Source: a virus. From it: a stretch of 20,495 nt of DNA. The DNA is taken from positions 1-20,495 of the IMG/VR virus record IMGVR_UViG_3300024261_000186; one strand, given 5' to 3'. A program made the position numbers and the translations under genes. The notes beneath the pieces are model-generated. The model had not been told where the DNA came from. It was given only the letters and a program-made list of their open reading frames with translations, and ran no database searches. Positions 7,907 to 15,584 of the stretch are shown piece after piece (position 1 is the stretch's first letter; each line of letters starts with the position of its first letter).

Positions 7907-9531
7907 TAGACCTCCGCTCCGGCCAGGGCTGCCACGGCGTCGCGGTTGCTACGTGCCAGGGCGTCCTCGATCTGCCTGGCGATATCGTCGGCGTCGGCTT
8001 GTCCGTTGACGGTGACGGAGACTTGGTTGCTAACCGCGGCGTTGCTGATCGCTGTGCTTGCCCCGGACATTGGCGCCACTGACGGCTCGTAGGTCCCGCC
8101 AGATACGAACCCGGTGAGGCCTTGGATGGCGTCCGTAACGGCACCAATCATCCCCGTCAGGCGGTCAAGCTCGCTCGTTAGATACCGCTCGATCAACTCT
8201 CCGACTTCCGGCAGGACGACCCCAAAGGCGGACAGGAACTCCTGCGCGGCCGACCACGCGCCGTCGAAAGCGATGACGACAGCGTCGAGCAGATCGATCA
8301 TGGCCTGCAGCATTTCCAGGGTCGCCTGGCCCTCACGAACGAGAGCTCCCATGATTCCGGCCGCGCCCTCGTGCTTCTCGATGAACTCACCGATCGCGCT
8401 GGAACCACCCTGCCACAGCACCACGAGATCCTGGTAGGCAAGCGCGAGCAGCACGATGACGCCAATCACCGCGGCCACAGCCGCAACCCAACCGCCCAAC
8501 GCGGCCCCGGACACGCCGACGATGGCGGCCAACGACTTGAACGCCTTGATCATGGACAGGATCGCCGACGTGGTCTTGTAGGCGACCACAGCGGACAGCG
8601 CGGTAGCCAACGCAGCGGCCGCGACCGCTGCAGCCTCGAACAGGAAGCCGACGGTGGCGATGACGTCGATCCGCTCCTCGAGGGCGACAAGGGCGTCGCG
8701 GATGGCGATGATGCCGCCCTCGATCTTCTTGGCCCACTTCTCCATCCGCTGGCGGATGATATCGCCGTTGGCCTTCGCCCAGTCGGAGAACCTGCCGAGC
8801 ATGTCGTTGAAGACCGGAAGCAGGCCCTCTCCGATCGTGTTGCGGAGGCCGACCAAGAATGCCTTGGCGTTGGTGAGTCCGTCCACGAACTCCTCTGACG
8901 CCGCTGCGCCCTCCACCGAGAGCACCAGGCCGAGGTCGTGCGCCTCCTGACGGTAGGCCCGCAGGGCATCTCCGCCCTCGTTCAGCAGCGGCAGAAGCTT
9001 GGCCCCGCCCTTGCCGAAAATGTCGTTGGCGAGAGCCATCTTGGTGGTCTCGTCCTCGAGGCCCTTCATCTCTTCTGCGATGGCCTCCAGGAAGCCCAGC
9101 TGCCCAAGCGACGAAGCCTCCTTCGCGCTGTCTTCATCGCCGAACAGGCGGGTCAGAGCGTCCGCGGCCGTCCCTCCGGTGGTGGCCAGCTCGTCCGTGC
9201 CGACGGCCAGGCGGCGCAGCGACGTCTCGACGTCCTGGATCGACGCCCCGGACCTGTCAGCAGCGAACGAGAGCTCTTGGAACTCTGCCGTGGTGACGCC
9301 AACGCGCTTGGACGCCTTGGCCGCCTCGTCTCCAGACACCGCTACGGCGTTGACCACGGCTGCAATGGACCCTGCAACCAGCGCGATCCCGCCAGCAAGG
9401 ACAGCCGCGGCCTGCGCCGCTGTCGCCATGCTGCTCTTGGCGTCGCCGATGGCACTGTCGAACTCGGAGACCGCCGCCGTGTCGGCGTCAACCCCGAGGG
9501 CGACCAGCAGCTCTCGGATCGTGGTCGCCAT
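7906..9531 (-). CDS. Tail tape measure protein
   Basis: The 541-aa gene begins at ATG 9531 immediately after the chaperone stop. The N-terminus (TIRELLVALGVDAD...VSEFDSAIGDAKSSM) is typical for phage tape measures of the 'l...lGvd.~~~~~f~~~i~~~~~' kind. An Ala/Val hydrophobic segment lies at residues 38-66 and a second larger one at about 290-370, ending IGVIVLLALAYQDLVVLW. This late segment is usual in these proteins and probably becomes membrane-associated during DNA ejection. Between them the sequence is mostly helical. At roughly 1.5 angstrom per residue this length implies a fairly short tail of the order of 80 nm (an estimate from the general rule). Conserved location after the chaperone pair supports the call. 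Confidence 0.93.
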   Translation of the reverse strand: MATTIRELLVALGVDADTAAVSEFDSAIGDAKSSMATAAQAAAVLAGGIALVAGSIAAVVNAVAVSGDEAAKASKRVGVTTAEFQELSFAADRSGASIQDVETSLRRLAVGTDELATTGGTAADALTRLFGDEDSAKEASSLGQLGFLEAIAEEMKGLEDETTKMALANDIFGKGGAKLLPLLNEGGDALRAYRQEAHDLGLVLSVEGAAASEEFVDGLTNAKAFLVGLRNTIGEGLLPVFNDMLGRFSDWAKANGDIIRQRMEKWAKKIEGGIIAIRDALVALEERIDVIATVGFLFEAAAVAAAALATALSAVVAYKTTSAILSMIKAFKSLAAIVGVSGAALGGWVAAVAAVIGVIVLLALAYQDLVVLWQGGSSAIGEFIEKHEGAAGIMGALVREGQATLEMLQAMIDLLDAVVIAFDGAWSAAQEFLSAFGVVLPEVGELIERYLTSELDRLTGMIGAVTDAIQGLTGFVSGGTYEPSVAPMSGASTAISNAAVSNQVSVTVNGQADADDIARQIEDALARSNRDAVAALAGAEV

Positions 9532-9717
9532 CTACATGCGCCCCTGCTGCCGACGGGCAGCGGCTTCGCGCTTGATCTTGTCCCGCTCCAGCTTGTGGAG
9601 CGCGTCCATGGCGTCCTGGGCTACGTGGGCTTCGTAGACGTCGCCGAACCCGAGCTGGCGGACGGCAAGCATCCGCCCCGGGTCAACGCGTCCGGAGCCG
9701 TCCACGGAAAGGCGCAT
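9532..9717 (-). CDS. Second tail assembly chaperone frame (gpGT-like T part)
   Basis: This short frame can start independently at ATG 9717, twelve bases after the first chaperone's stop, giving 61 aa (MRLSVDGSGRVDPGRM...RREAAARRQQGRM), rich in charged helix-forming residues at the C-terminus. The same frame is open upstream to beyond the slippery site at 9822-9828, so it is more likely expressed as a -1 frameshift extension of the first chaperone, as in lambda gpG/gpGT. In that case the fused product is about 248 aa. The T part of such proteins binds tube subunits and recruits them to the tape measure (established for lambda). Independent initiation at 9717 cannot be excluded; no clear ribosome binding site precedes it. 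Confidence 0.72.
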   Translation of the reverse strand: MRLSVDGSGRVDPGRMLAVRQLGFGDVYEAHVAQDAMDALHKLERDKIKREAAARRQQGRM

Positions 9718-9728
9718 GGTCCACCAGC

Positions 9729-10277
9729 TCACTCCGTCGGCGGCCGCCTGTCGGGTGACAGAGCGGCCTTGGCCTTGGTTGTTGCTGCTCGGACGAGGGC
9801 GCCGAAGCCACCCAGCGGCCCGAAAAAACGGTTGTACTGCCCCACCTTCCACACGGCGGCCACGAGCTCGCCGTAGTTGCGCTGGTAGGCGGTGTCGAAT
9901 GCCACGTCCCGGGCCAGAGGCTTGCCGTCGCGCTCGGCATGGCGCAGCACGTCGCGCACCAGAGGCAGGTCGATCGCCTCGATGGCACGCCGCATCGCTG
10001 GCCCGCTGCTGGTGAAGTCCAGCCCGGCCAGGTTGGCCATGACCTCGGGATCGTCCATGATGGACTCGAGGTCGAAGCTGCCATCGGTCTTGGCTGCGCG
10101 CTTGAGGGCGGCAGGGACGGTCTTGACGAGCACGGACAACGCCGTGCCGGCCAGGGGGTCGATAACCGCTGCGGCGATGCGGGAGCAGACGCCGAAGCCT
10201 TCGGTCGGGTTGTGAGCCGCCACGCGGTAGCTGTGCTGCTTGCCGTCGGCGTCCTCGAGTGTGAACTGATGGAACAT
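9729..10277 (-). CDS. Tail assembly chaperone (gpG-like), 182 aa
   Basis: The gene starts at ATG 10277 with GAGAGGA about nine bases upstream and a 29-base gap to the tube gene. The 182-aa product has no recognisable catalytic motif; it is mostly helical (residues 28-62 and 95-145). It lies between tail tube and tape measure, the invariant position of tail assembly chaperones. Codons 150-152 are CGT TTT TTC, forming the -1 slippery heptamer T_TTT_TTC at 9828-9822. A -1 shift there leads into the open frame ending at 9532. The chaperone assignment rests mainly on gene order plus the frameshift architecture; the family itself was not recognised by sequence. Confidence 0.82.
   Translation of the reverse strand: MFHQFTLEDADGKQHSYRVAAHNPTEGFGVCSRIAAAVIDPLAGTALSVLVKTVPAALKRAAKTDGSFDLESIMDDPEVMANLAGLDFTSSGPAMRRAIEAIDLPLVRDVLRHAERDGKPLARDVAFDTAYQRNYGELVAAVWKVGQYNRFFGPLGGFGALVRAATTKAKAALSPDRRPPTE
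9822..9828 (-). promoter_or_regulatory. Probable -1 programmed ribosomal frameshift site T_TTT_TTC
   Basis: On the minus strand the zero-frame codons CGT TTT TTC GGG contain the heptamer T TTT TTC, which satisfies the X_XXY_YYZ rule. A shift of -1 changes reading to the frame of the 9532-9717 gene, which has no stop between here and its end. The expected product has 152 residues from the first frame and 96 from the second. Immediately downstream GGGCCG (from 9821) can pair with CGGCGCCC about 11 bases later, with one bulged G, a possible stimulatory hairpin. The frame arithmetic is exact; use of the site is inferred from the conserved behaviour of tail chaperone genes. Confidence 0.72.
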
Positions 10278-10306
10278 GGCGCGTCCTCTCGGTGGTCAGG
10301 CTACCG

Positions 10307-10756
10307 CTACAGAGCGGTCGCCAGGGAAACGGTCGGGTCTGGGAGCAGCACGCGGAACTCGACGCCGTCGCGCCCAGAGCCCATGCTGACGTCAGGGCGG
10401 GAGATGATGATCGCGTGGTCGCTCTCCCAGGTGTCGCCGTTGCTCGGGTCGGTGAGACGGAAGGCACGGGCCGTCAAGGCGCCGCCCTCTTCCACCTCGG
10501 TCCGCTGCTCGGCGCGGATCTCGGCCAGGTACTTGTACCCGGTGGACTCCGGATGCAGCGTCATGGTGACGATGTGCCGGTTGTCGCTGGAGACGTTGAG
10601 CACGACCGCGGAGCCGTCCACGGAGACCTCGTGCTCATCGTCGGCGGTGACCGGCGAGACGGTGACGATGGTGTCACCGGAAAAGCCCTGGATGCGGTAG
10701 GGGGAGAGGAAGACCTGGACGGCCTTCGGGGCATAGGCGCGGGTGGTGTCGGCCAT
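10307..10756 (-). CDS. Tail tube protein, DUF3277 type
   Basis: A 149-aa protein starting at ATG 10756, nine bases after the sheath stop. It opens with YAPKAVQVFLSPYRIQGFSGDTIVTVSP, and later has VSSDNRHIVTMTLHPESTGYKYLAEI, both characteristic of DUF3277-type myophage tube proteins ('y.p..v.v.~~G~~i~Gf~dg~~i~v', 'n.~~~it~tL~~tS~~n~~L'). Length is normal for a tube subunit. Position directly after the sheath gene is diagnostic. The product polymerises as hexameric rings inside the sheath and forms the DNA conduit (family knowledge). No odd features. Confidence 0.9.
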   Translation of the reverse strand: MADTTRAYAPKAVQVFLSPYRIQGFSGDTIVTVSPVTADDEHEVSVDGSAVVLNVSSDNRHIVTMTLHPESTGYKYLAEIRAEQRTEVEEGGALTARAFRLTDPSNGDTWESDHAIIISRPDVSMGSGRDGVEFRVLLPDPTVSLATAL

Positions 10757-10765
10757 GGGTCACGC

Positions 10766-11860
10766 TCACACGATGGCGGTGGTGGAAAGGTTGACGGTGA
10801 CGTCGATCGCGATGGCGCCGACGACGTTCTGGGCGCCGACGGTGAACCGGAGCTGCTGGGCAGTCCTGTCCGCGGCCGTGATGGTCTCGGGCGTGATGAC
10901 GACTTGGCCCTTCTCGAAGTGGCCAGCGGTCACGCCGGTCAAGGCGACCTTGCCGATGGTGCCCGCCACGCGGTTCTGGCCGTCGGCGTTCACGCCCAGC
11001 TTCTCGCCGTTGGCGGCGAGGGTGGCGTTCAGGTCTGCGAGCCCCTCGTTCAGCCGGGTCTCGAACCAATCGGCGGTGATGATCTGGTCGAATGCGCGGC
11101 TGTTGAGGTTGCGCCCCGGGTCGCAGTAGGCGTCGTAGATCGTGCCCATGGGAAGCAGGGTGTTCCCGTTGTTGGTGCGGGCGAATTCCTTCTGGGCCTG
11201 GGTCGGCGTGTCAGCGGTGAAGCTGTAGACCTCGGCCACGGGGCTGTTCCATGGGACGGACTTGTCGTCAGGGCTGCGAGCCAGACGGTTTCCGGCCAGC
11301 CCCTCGGCGCGTGGGGCGGCGTCCGTGCCGTGGTAGACGACGAAGACGCGCTCCTTGTCGTCGATGGTGGAGTAGCCGGCCGGCACGCCGCCGGTCGTCA
11401 GCCAGTCGGCGTCGGCGCTCTGGATGACCGTCACGAACTTGGAACCAGCGGCTTCCTGGGTGTCGATCCATCCGGAGAGGACGACGTGGTCGGCCGCGGT
11501 GCGGTCCTCGATGCAGATGCAGTAGAAGTCGGAGTTGTCCGCGAGAGCCGCGGTGAGGGCGTCGGCGATGGTGTCGCCACCCGCGTCGTCCCACTCCGCG
11601 ACCAGCAGAGAAGCGGGGCGCGGGGACTGCCCGAAGATCTCGGTGATGGCGGCCAGGGTCCAGGCGTTGATCTCGCCAGCGGCCAGGTCCGCCTGAGCGG
11701 TCACGACGCTGGTATACTCCTTGGACACGACTGCGCCCAAGGTGATGTCCTTGCCGACCAACAGGGGCCGGAAGGTGGCGCCGCCCGTGGAGAGCACGGC
11801 CAGGTTGACCGTGATGGAGATGCGGTCGTCGTGGGTCGAGGGGTCGAGGTACGGGCTCAT
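10766..11860 (-). CDS. Contractile tail sheath protein, DUF3383 type
   Basis: The 364-aa gene begins at ATG 11860, seven bases after the terminator stop. The N-terminus (SITVNLAVLSTGGATFRPLLVGKD) and the C-terminal region (FDQIITADWFETRLNEGLADLNATLAANGEKLGVNADGQNRVAGTIGKVALTGV) match the DUF3383 sheath group, in which 'q.i...WF..R...~~~~l~~~~~~~~kip~t~~G' is a signature. SPDDKSVPWNSPVAEVYSF lies in the middle. Presence of a sheath shows the virion is a myovirus. The protein assembles around the tube and contracts upon baseplate switching. Its C-terminus is somewhat shorter than some DUF3383 sheaths but retains the expected end strands (AIAIDVTVNLSTTAIV). Confidence 0.92.
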   Translation of the reverse strand: MSPYLDPSTHDDRISITVNLAVLSTGGATFRPLLVGKDITLGAVVSKEYTSVVTAQADLAAGEINAWTLAAITEIFGQSPRPASLLVAEWDDAGGDTIADALTAALADNSDFYCICIEDRTAADHVVLSGWIDTQEAAGSKFVTVIQSADADWLTTGGVPAGYSTIDDKERVFVVYHGTDAAPRAEGLAGNRLARSPDDKSVPWNSPVAEVYSFTADTPTQAQKEFARTNNGNTLLPMGTIYDAYCDPGRNLNSRAFDQIITADWFETRLNEGLADLNATLAANGEKLGVNADGQNRVAGTIGKVALTGVTAGHFEKGQVVITPETITAADRTAQQLRFTVGAQNVVGAIAIDVTVNLSTTAIV

Positions 11861-11867
11861 GGGTCAC

Positions 11868-12461
11868 CTACACGGTTGCGGTGATGGTGGTTTCGAGGTC
11901 GGGGTATGCGTCGGAGGACTGGGTCACCGTGGTCTCGATGGTGGCCAGCTCGATCTGGGTGCGGGCCGCGCCTGCGACGGCGTAGTGGACGAAGACGTCG
12001 AGGCCGTAGCGATGCTCGTTCTCGGTGTCGAGGAGTTGGCCCACGTTGGTCAGGGGGCCGTCCGTGAAGAACCCGAAGCGGGGATAACCAGCAGCCTCGA
12101 GCGTGTCGGCCACGGCGTCGGCGAGGGTCATTGAGAGCCGGAGCTCCTCCAACCACTCGGCGGTGTCCTCGCCGTAGCCCTGGATGCTGATGGTGGCGGT
12201 CCTGCGGCCCTTGGGGGTCTTCGTCGGGGCGCCCCCGCCGGTCAGTCCGTCGATCTGCTCGTCGTGGCCGTTGGCAGCCCCTGGGGACGTGACGTCGATC
12301 GTCAGGTAGGGCAGGTCCGGGCGTTCGTGCGGCTGATCTGCGAAGACGACCTGGACGGCGGTTCCGAGGCCCGCGGTCACGAGGGCGACGCCGTCAGGCT
12401 TGGCGTAGGCGGCCACCCATGTCAGCACGGCTTGGCGCAGGGTCTCGAGGGGGGCGGTCAT
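11868..12461 (-). CDS. Tail terminator / neck protein (LIC_12616-like)
   Basis: A 197-aa protein with ATG 12461 overlapping the previous stop (ATGA). Residues 30-60 (GTAVQVVFADQPHERPDLPYLTIDVTS) and 84-105 (KGRRTATISIQGYGEDTAEWLEELRLSM) follow the pattern of the phage neck/tail terminator family: 'v..~~~~~prP~~Py~~~~i~', then 'r~~~~sv~~~G~~a~~~l~~l~~~l', then GFFTDGPLTNVGQLLDTENEHRYGLDVFVHYA, which resembles '...~~~v~~l~~l~~~~~e~Ra~~d~~~~~~'. It is followed by the sheath gene, the usual place for a terminator. The protein caps the tail tube and joins the tail to the head connector (family knowledge). Confidence 0.87.
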   Translation of the reverse strand: MTAPLETLRQAVLTWVAAYAKPDGVALVTAGLGTAVQVVFADQPHERPDLPYLTIDVTSPGAANGHDEQIDGLTGGGAPTKTPKGRRTATISIQGYGEDTAEWLEELRLSMTLADAVADTLEAAGYPRFGFFTDGPLTNVGQLLDTENEHRYGLDVFVHYAVAGAARTQIELATIETTVTQSSDAYPDLETTITATV

Positions 12462-12808
12462 TCGTCCGCCTCCTGGGCCCGCTTCGCCAGCGCCTTGTAG
12501 TGGGGGATCGGCGCGTTGGTGAAGTAGGGAACGCTGGTCAGGACCTTGAACCAGGCGCTGCCGTCCCTGCTGATGAGGTCGGCGGAGACCTTGGTGTGCT
12601 GATCCGAGGTGTTGAGGGCCGTCTCGGTGTAGACCTTGGCGTAGTCAGACGCGCGCTCCCCCTCGGGAAGCAGGGCGATCTCTCGGCCGGACAGAGGCTG
12701 CCAGGAGCCCTGGAAGGTCGAGGCGGTCGGCGTGGACGTGCCTCGGCCCGCTGCCCAGACGGTGGCGGCGTTGCGGCGGAGGTTCAGGGTCTCGAGACCG
12801 AGGATCAT
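12458..12808 (-). CDS. Head-closure/neck protein (head-tail joining)
   Basis: A 116-aa gene with ATG 12808 overlapping the preceding stop (ATGA). Key elements are a beta-rich first half (RRNAATVWAAGRG...FQGSWQPLSGREIALLPEGERASDYAKVYTETAL), a typical head-closure layout with 'G.~qP~~~~~~~~lPeG~r~~~~~~v~t~~~L~~~d', followed by ADLISRDGSAWFKVLTSVPYF. I read this as a stopper-type neck protein that seals the portal after packaging. It lies between the gp10/gpG-like protein and the terminator, as expected. Family membership is by motif pattern and gene order only. Confidence 0.77.
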   Translation of the reverse strand: MILGLETLNLRRNAATVWAAGRGTSTPTASTFQGSWQPLSGREIALLPEGERASDYAKVYTETALNTSDQHTKVSADLISRDGSAWFKVLTSVPYFTNAPIPHYKALAKRAQEADE

Positions 12809-13323
12809 GCTGCCGACTCCCGGGCCTTCATCTCGACCTTGTGGGAGATGCTTTGGCGCATGCGGCCGGTGTGGATGAGCGGGTTCTGCCCCGGGTACTT
12901 CCTGGCAAGGGTCGAGGGTGCGTTGGGCGGCGCCTTGAGGTCCCGGATCTTGTTCTGGACGTCACGAGTCACCAGCAGCCCGAGGCGCCCCAGCTTGTAC
13001 TCGAGCACCCTGTTCCCGCCACCAGCCACCTTGATCGCCGCGTCGATGAAGGCCGCGATGGACTCCTCGATCTCCTTGTCGTACGCGTTCTTGTTGTCCG
13101 CCACGGTGGAGCGCAGGAACGAGCGCTCTGGGACGTGGCCGTCGCTGCTGCCGAACTCGTTGACCGCGGCATACCCGGCGAGGGTGATGCCGTCCTCGGT
13201 CGTCTCGGAGCCCTTGTCCTGGAGGATGCCGACGTAGACGCGAGGATTGCCAGCCTGGCCAAGCTCTCGTAGCTCGGCCATCAGGCTGTCGTACCCCATG
13301 TCTCGATCGGTGACTCCGGACAC
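12805..13323 (-). CDS. Neck/tail completion protein, HK97 gp10 or Mu gpG-like
   Basis: The 172-aa gene uses GTG 13323: GAGAGGAG lies five bases upstream, whereas an ATG two bases further up is in another frame and the in-frame ATG 13299 lacks a good binding site. The product contains PRVYVGILQDKGSE, AGYAAVNEFGSS...VPERSFLRSTVADN, then ALNKIRDLKAPPNAPSTLARKYPGQNPLIHTGRM in slightly shortened form. The elements 'yaa~nEfG~~~iPeRpFlR' and 'PPnapsT~~rK~~~~pLidTGrm~~si' are diagnostic for the HK97-gp10/virion morphogenesis group. It participates in joining head and tail. The C-terminal ARESAA overlaps the next gene's start. Confidence 0.9.
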   Translation of the reverse strand: MSGVTDRDMGYDSLMAELRELGQAGNPRVYVGILQDKGSETTEDGITLAGYAAVNEFGSSDGHVPERSFLRSTVADNKNAYDKEIEESIAAFIDAAIKVAGGGNRVLEYKLGRLGLLVTRDVQNKIRDLKAPPNAPSTLARKYPGQNPLIHTGRMRQSISHKVEMKARESAA

Positions 13324-13339
13324 ATCGGCTCCTCTCGGA

Positions 13340-15574
13340 TCAGACGAGGTGGGTGTGACCCATGCCGGCGTGGGCGGGCGGGGTCACGGTCACGGCGGTC
13401 ATGGCGTGCTGGTGGCTGGTGGTCGAGACGTTGTACTCGACCTCGATGGTGCTCACGGTCGGCTCGGCCGCGCCGTCCTCTTGGATGACGTAGAGGAACA
13501 GACGGGCGGCGGTGGTCAGGGCCCACGGAGTGCAGGTGATGCGCTCGCGGCGGCGGTCCTGCGCCCAGGTGAACTTGCGGTGCTCGCCGCTGATCGCGTC
13601 CCACAGCAGGAAGACGACGTCCTGGGTGGTGTGCAACACGCCGGCCTCGTCGGTCACGACCAGCGCTGTCAAATTGCCGTCGTTCGGGACTCGCCAGGCC
13701 TGTTCGCCTGTCACCGTGTCGTGCTGGACGGCGTTGAGGATCGGGGTCTGGGTGACCTGCAGCGCGGTGATCTCGCCGACGTACCAATAAGCGAGTTGGC
13801 CATCGAGGGTGTCGGCCGTGAAGTCAGACGGAGGCTCGACGGTGACGGCTCCGCTTTGCTGGAGGGAGCGCAGCCCGTCGCGGGCCGTGGTGTCGGTGTT
13901 GTCGTAGCCCTCGCCGCCCGCACCCGTGACGGTCAGATCTGCGCGAGAGCCAACGCCATCGGTATAGGTCCACTTCATGCCGTCACCGCCCCACGTCGCG
14001 GCCTGGGAGAGGTCCACGGCGAACTCGGGGGCAGGAACGTCGAAGCCGAAGGCGAACAGGTCGCCTACTTCTTCGTTCGCTGCGTCGGCGGTGAGCTGGT
14101 AGTTGGCGGTCCAGCCAGCCAGGGCCGAGGACAGGGAGACGTCAGACCACGTGGTGGTACCCAGGTCGTAGACCTTGCAGTAGGTGGCGCCCATGGCCTG
14201 CAGGGCGGCGATCTGACCCACCAGCCCGCCGCCGTTGGTCCGCGCGCCATCCCCGTCCACTGCCCACGCGCCGTAGACGGCCATGGGGAGCAGCATTCCG
14301 ATGGTCTCGGCGCCCGCTGCGTCACTCGAGCCTGCTGGGGTGATGGCGCCGTGGTCGTTGATGGTCTCCGCGGTGCTGCCGCTGGCGATGCCCGCCTGGC
14401 TGACGACGCTCAGCACCTTGTAGTTGGCGCCGTCGCGGATGACCAGGGCCACGTCTTCCAGGGCCGCAAGCACGATCGACGCGGCGCGCGTGGTGTAGAT
14501 GTTGCCCGCGCCGACCGCGTTGTCGCGGATGGTGACGGGGTTGGCGATATCGCCGATGGTGAGCCACGCCCACTCGCCGTCGTCGAGCCCTGCGAAGGTG
14601 TCGAGGTCGAACGCGCCGACGCCGTCGTCCAGGGCGTAGGTGCCGATCCCGGTCAGGGTCGCGGTGGCAGCGGCGGGCACGTTGGCCACGGCCGCGGTCC
14701 CGGTCAGCTTGGTCACCGTCAGGGCCTTGTCCGCGAACAGGGCCCGCGTCGGGGCGTCAGCTCGGAACGCGCCGTCCACGATGAGCTGGATGAGCACGGC
14801 ATTGGTGAACGAGTCGGTGGCGAACAGATCGACCACCGTGGCCTCGTTGAAGAACCCGGCCTCGATGATTGCCCGCCCGGTGGCGTCCGCGCTCAGGGCG
14901 TCAACCTGAAGGCTGGCGTTGCCGTGCTTGTTGACCAGGGAGGCGCCCGGGTACCAGACGATGACGCCGACGGTGGCACTCTTGATCGCCACCATGGCGA
15001 CCTCTTGCCCGTTGTCGGTCTTGGCCGTCGGGATTGTCTCGCTGGTGGTGTTGGTCGTGGTCGCCGTGGTGGTCAGGTACAGGAGCACGTCCGCCGCGCT
15101 GTAGCCGCTGGTGTCCACGTCGCGCTGGATCCAGGAGCCCGCCACGGTGCCGGTAGCGCCGTCGGCGATGGCCTCGATGCAGACGTGCGTGGCCTGCTTG
15201 GCCGGGGTGTCGCTGTCGGCCAGGACGGCCTCGCGGATGCCGTTGGTCGCGTCCCAGGTCGGGAGGTACACCAGATCCCCGGCCGCGTAGTCGCCACCGC
15301 TGGTGTTGGCGATAACCTCTTGGGAGCCCGAACCGCCCGAGGGGATGATGTCCGCGCCGTCGCCGACCGGGTCCAGATACAGGAACGATCCTGCGTCGCC
15401 CGGATCGGTCCTGATGAAGATGGTCGGGTAGCCGAGCGCGTCGCTCTGCGTCGGCACGCCCTCGATGGGCTGCCAGTAGATGCGCTTGCTCTGGTCGGCG
15501 AGCATGAGCACGAGAGCGCGCATGGCGCGGGCGCCGTCGATGCGGGGGTCGATGATGCGGGGGGGGGTGGCCAT
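13340..15574 (-). CDS. Large fibre-like virion protein in the head module, HxH C-terminus
   Basis: A 744-aa gene from ATG 15574, ten bases after the DUF4054-type stop. Residues 90-230 hold a beta-rich fibre-type module (DYAAGDLVYLPTWD...AVLADSD...GYSAADVLLYLTTTATT...VAMVAIKSATVGVIVWYPG). Other parts are Gly/Ala/Thr-rich beta regions. The last 25 residues have H721-Q-H723, H735 and H740-T-H742, the kind of HxH pairs that bind metal at the trimeric tip of T4 long tail fibre gp37. No catalytic motif is evident. Location between head connector genes suggests a head fibre or capsid whisker, but a tail or collar fibre is possible. A C9 run lies eight bases after the start. No family was recognised over the full length. 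Confidence 0.8.
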   Translation of the reverse strand: MATPPRIIDPRIDGARAMRALVLMLADQSKRIYWQPIEGVPTQSDALGYPTIFIRTDPGDAGSFLYLDPVGDGADIIPSGGSGSQEVIANTSGGDYAAGDLVYLPTWDATNGIREAVLADSDTPAKQATHVCIEAIADGATGTVAGSWIQRDVDTSGYSAADVLLYLTTTATTTNTTSETIPTAKTDNGQEVAMVAIKSATVGVIVWYPGASLVNKHGNASLQVDALSADATGRAIIEAGFFNEATVVDLFATDSFTNAVLIQLIVDGAFRADAPTRALFADKALTVTKLTGTAAVANVPAAATATLTGIGTYALDDGVGAFDLDTFAGLDDGEWAWLTIGDIANPVTIRDNAVGAGNIYTTRAASIVLAALEDVALVIRDGANYKVLSVVSQAGIASGSTAETINDHGAITPAGSSDAAGAETIGMLLPMAVYGAWAVDGDGARTNGGGLVGQIAALQAMGATYCKVYDLGTTTWSDVSLSSALAGWTANYQLTADAANEEVGDLFAFGFDVPAPEFAVDLSQAATWGGDGMKWTYTDGVGSRADLTVTGAGGEGYDNTDTTARDGLRSLQQSGAVTVEPPSDFTADTLDGQLAYWYVGEITALQVTQTPILNAVQHDTVTGEQAWRVPNDGNLTALVVTDEAGVLHTTQDVVFLLWDAISGEHRKFTWAQDRRRERITCTPWALTTAARLFLYVIQEDGAAEPTVSTIEVEYNVSTTSHQHAMTAVTVTPPAHAGMGHTHLV

Positions 15575-15584
15575 GGTCAGAGCC

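Noticed and set aside
7323-8147. In-frame extension of the plug gene upstream to 8147
   Set aside because: It overlaps the Dit-like and tape measure genes in another frame, and is Arg/Pro-rich shadow sequence; the ATG at 7322 overlaps the preceding stop as in neighbouring genes.
9829-10467. Upstream part of the second chaperone frame as a separate gene
   Set aside because: It is antiparallel in composition to no known protein and overlaps tube and chaperone genes; only the part after the slippery site is considered expressed.
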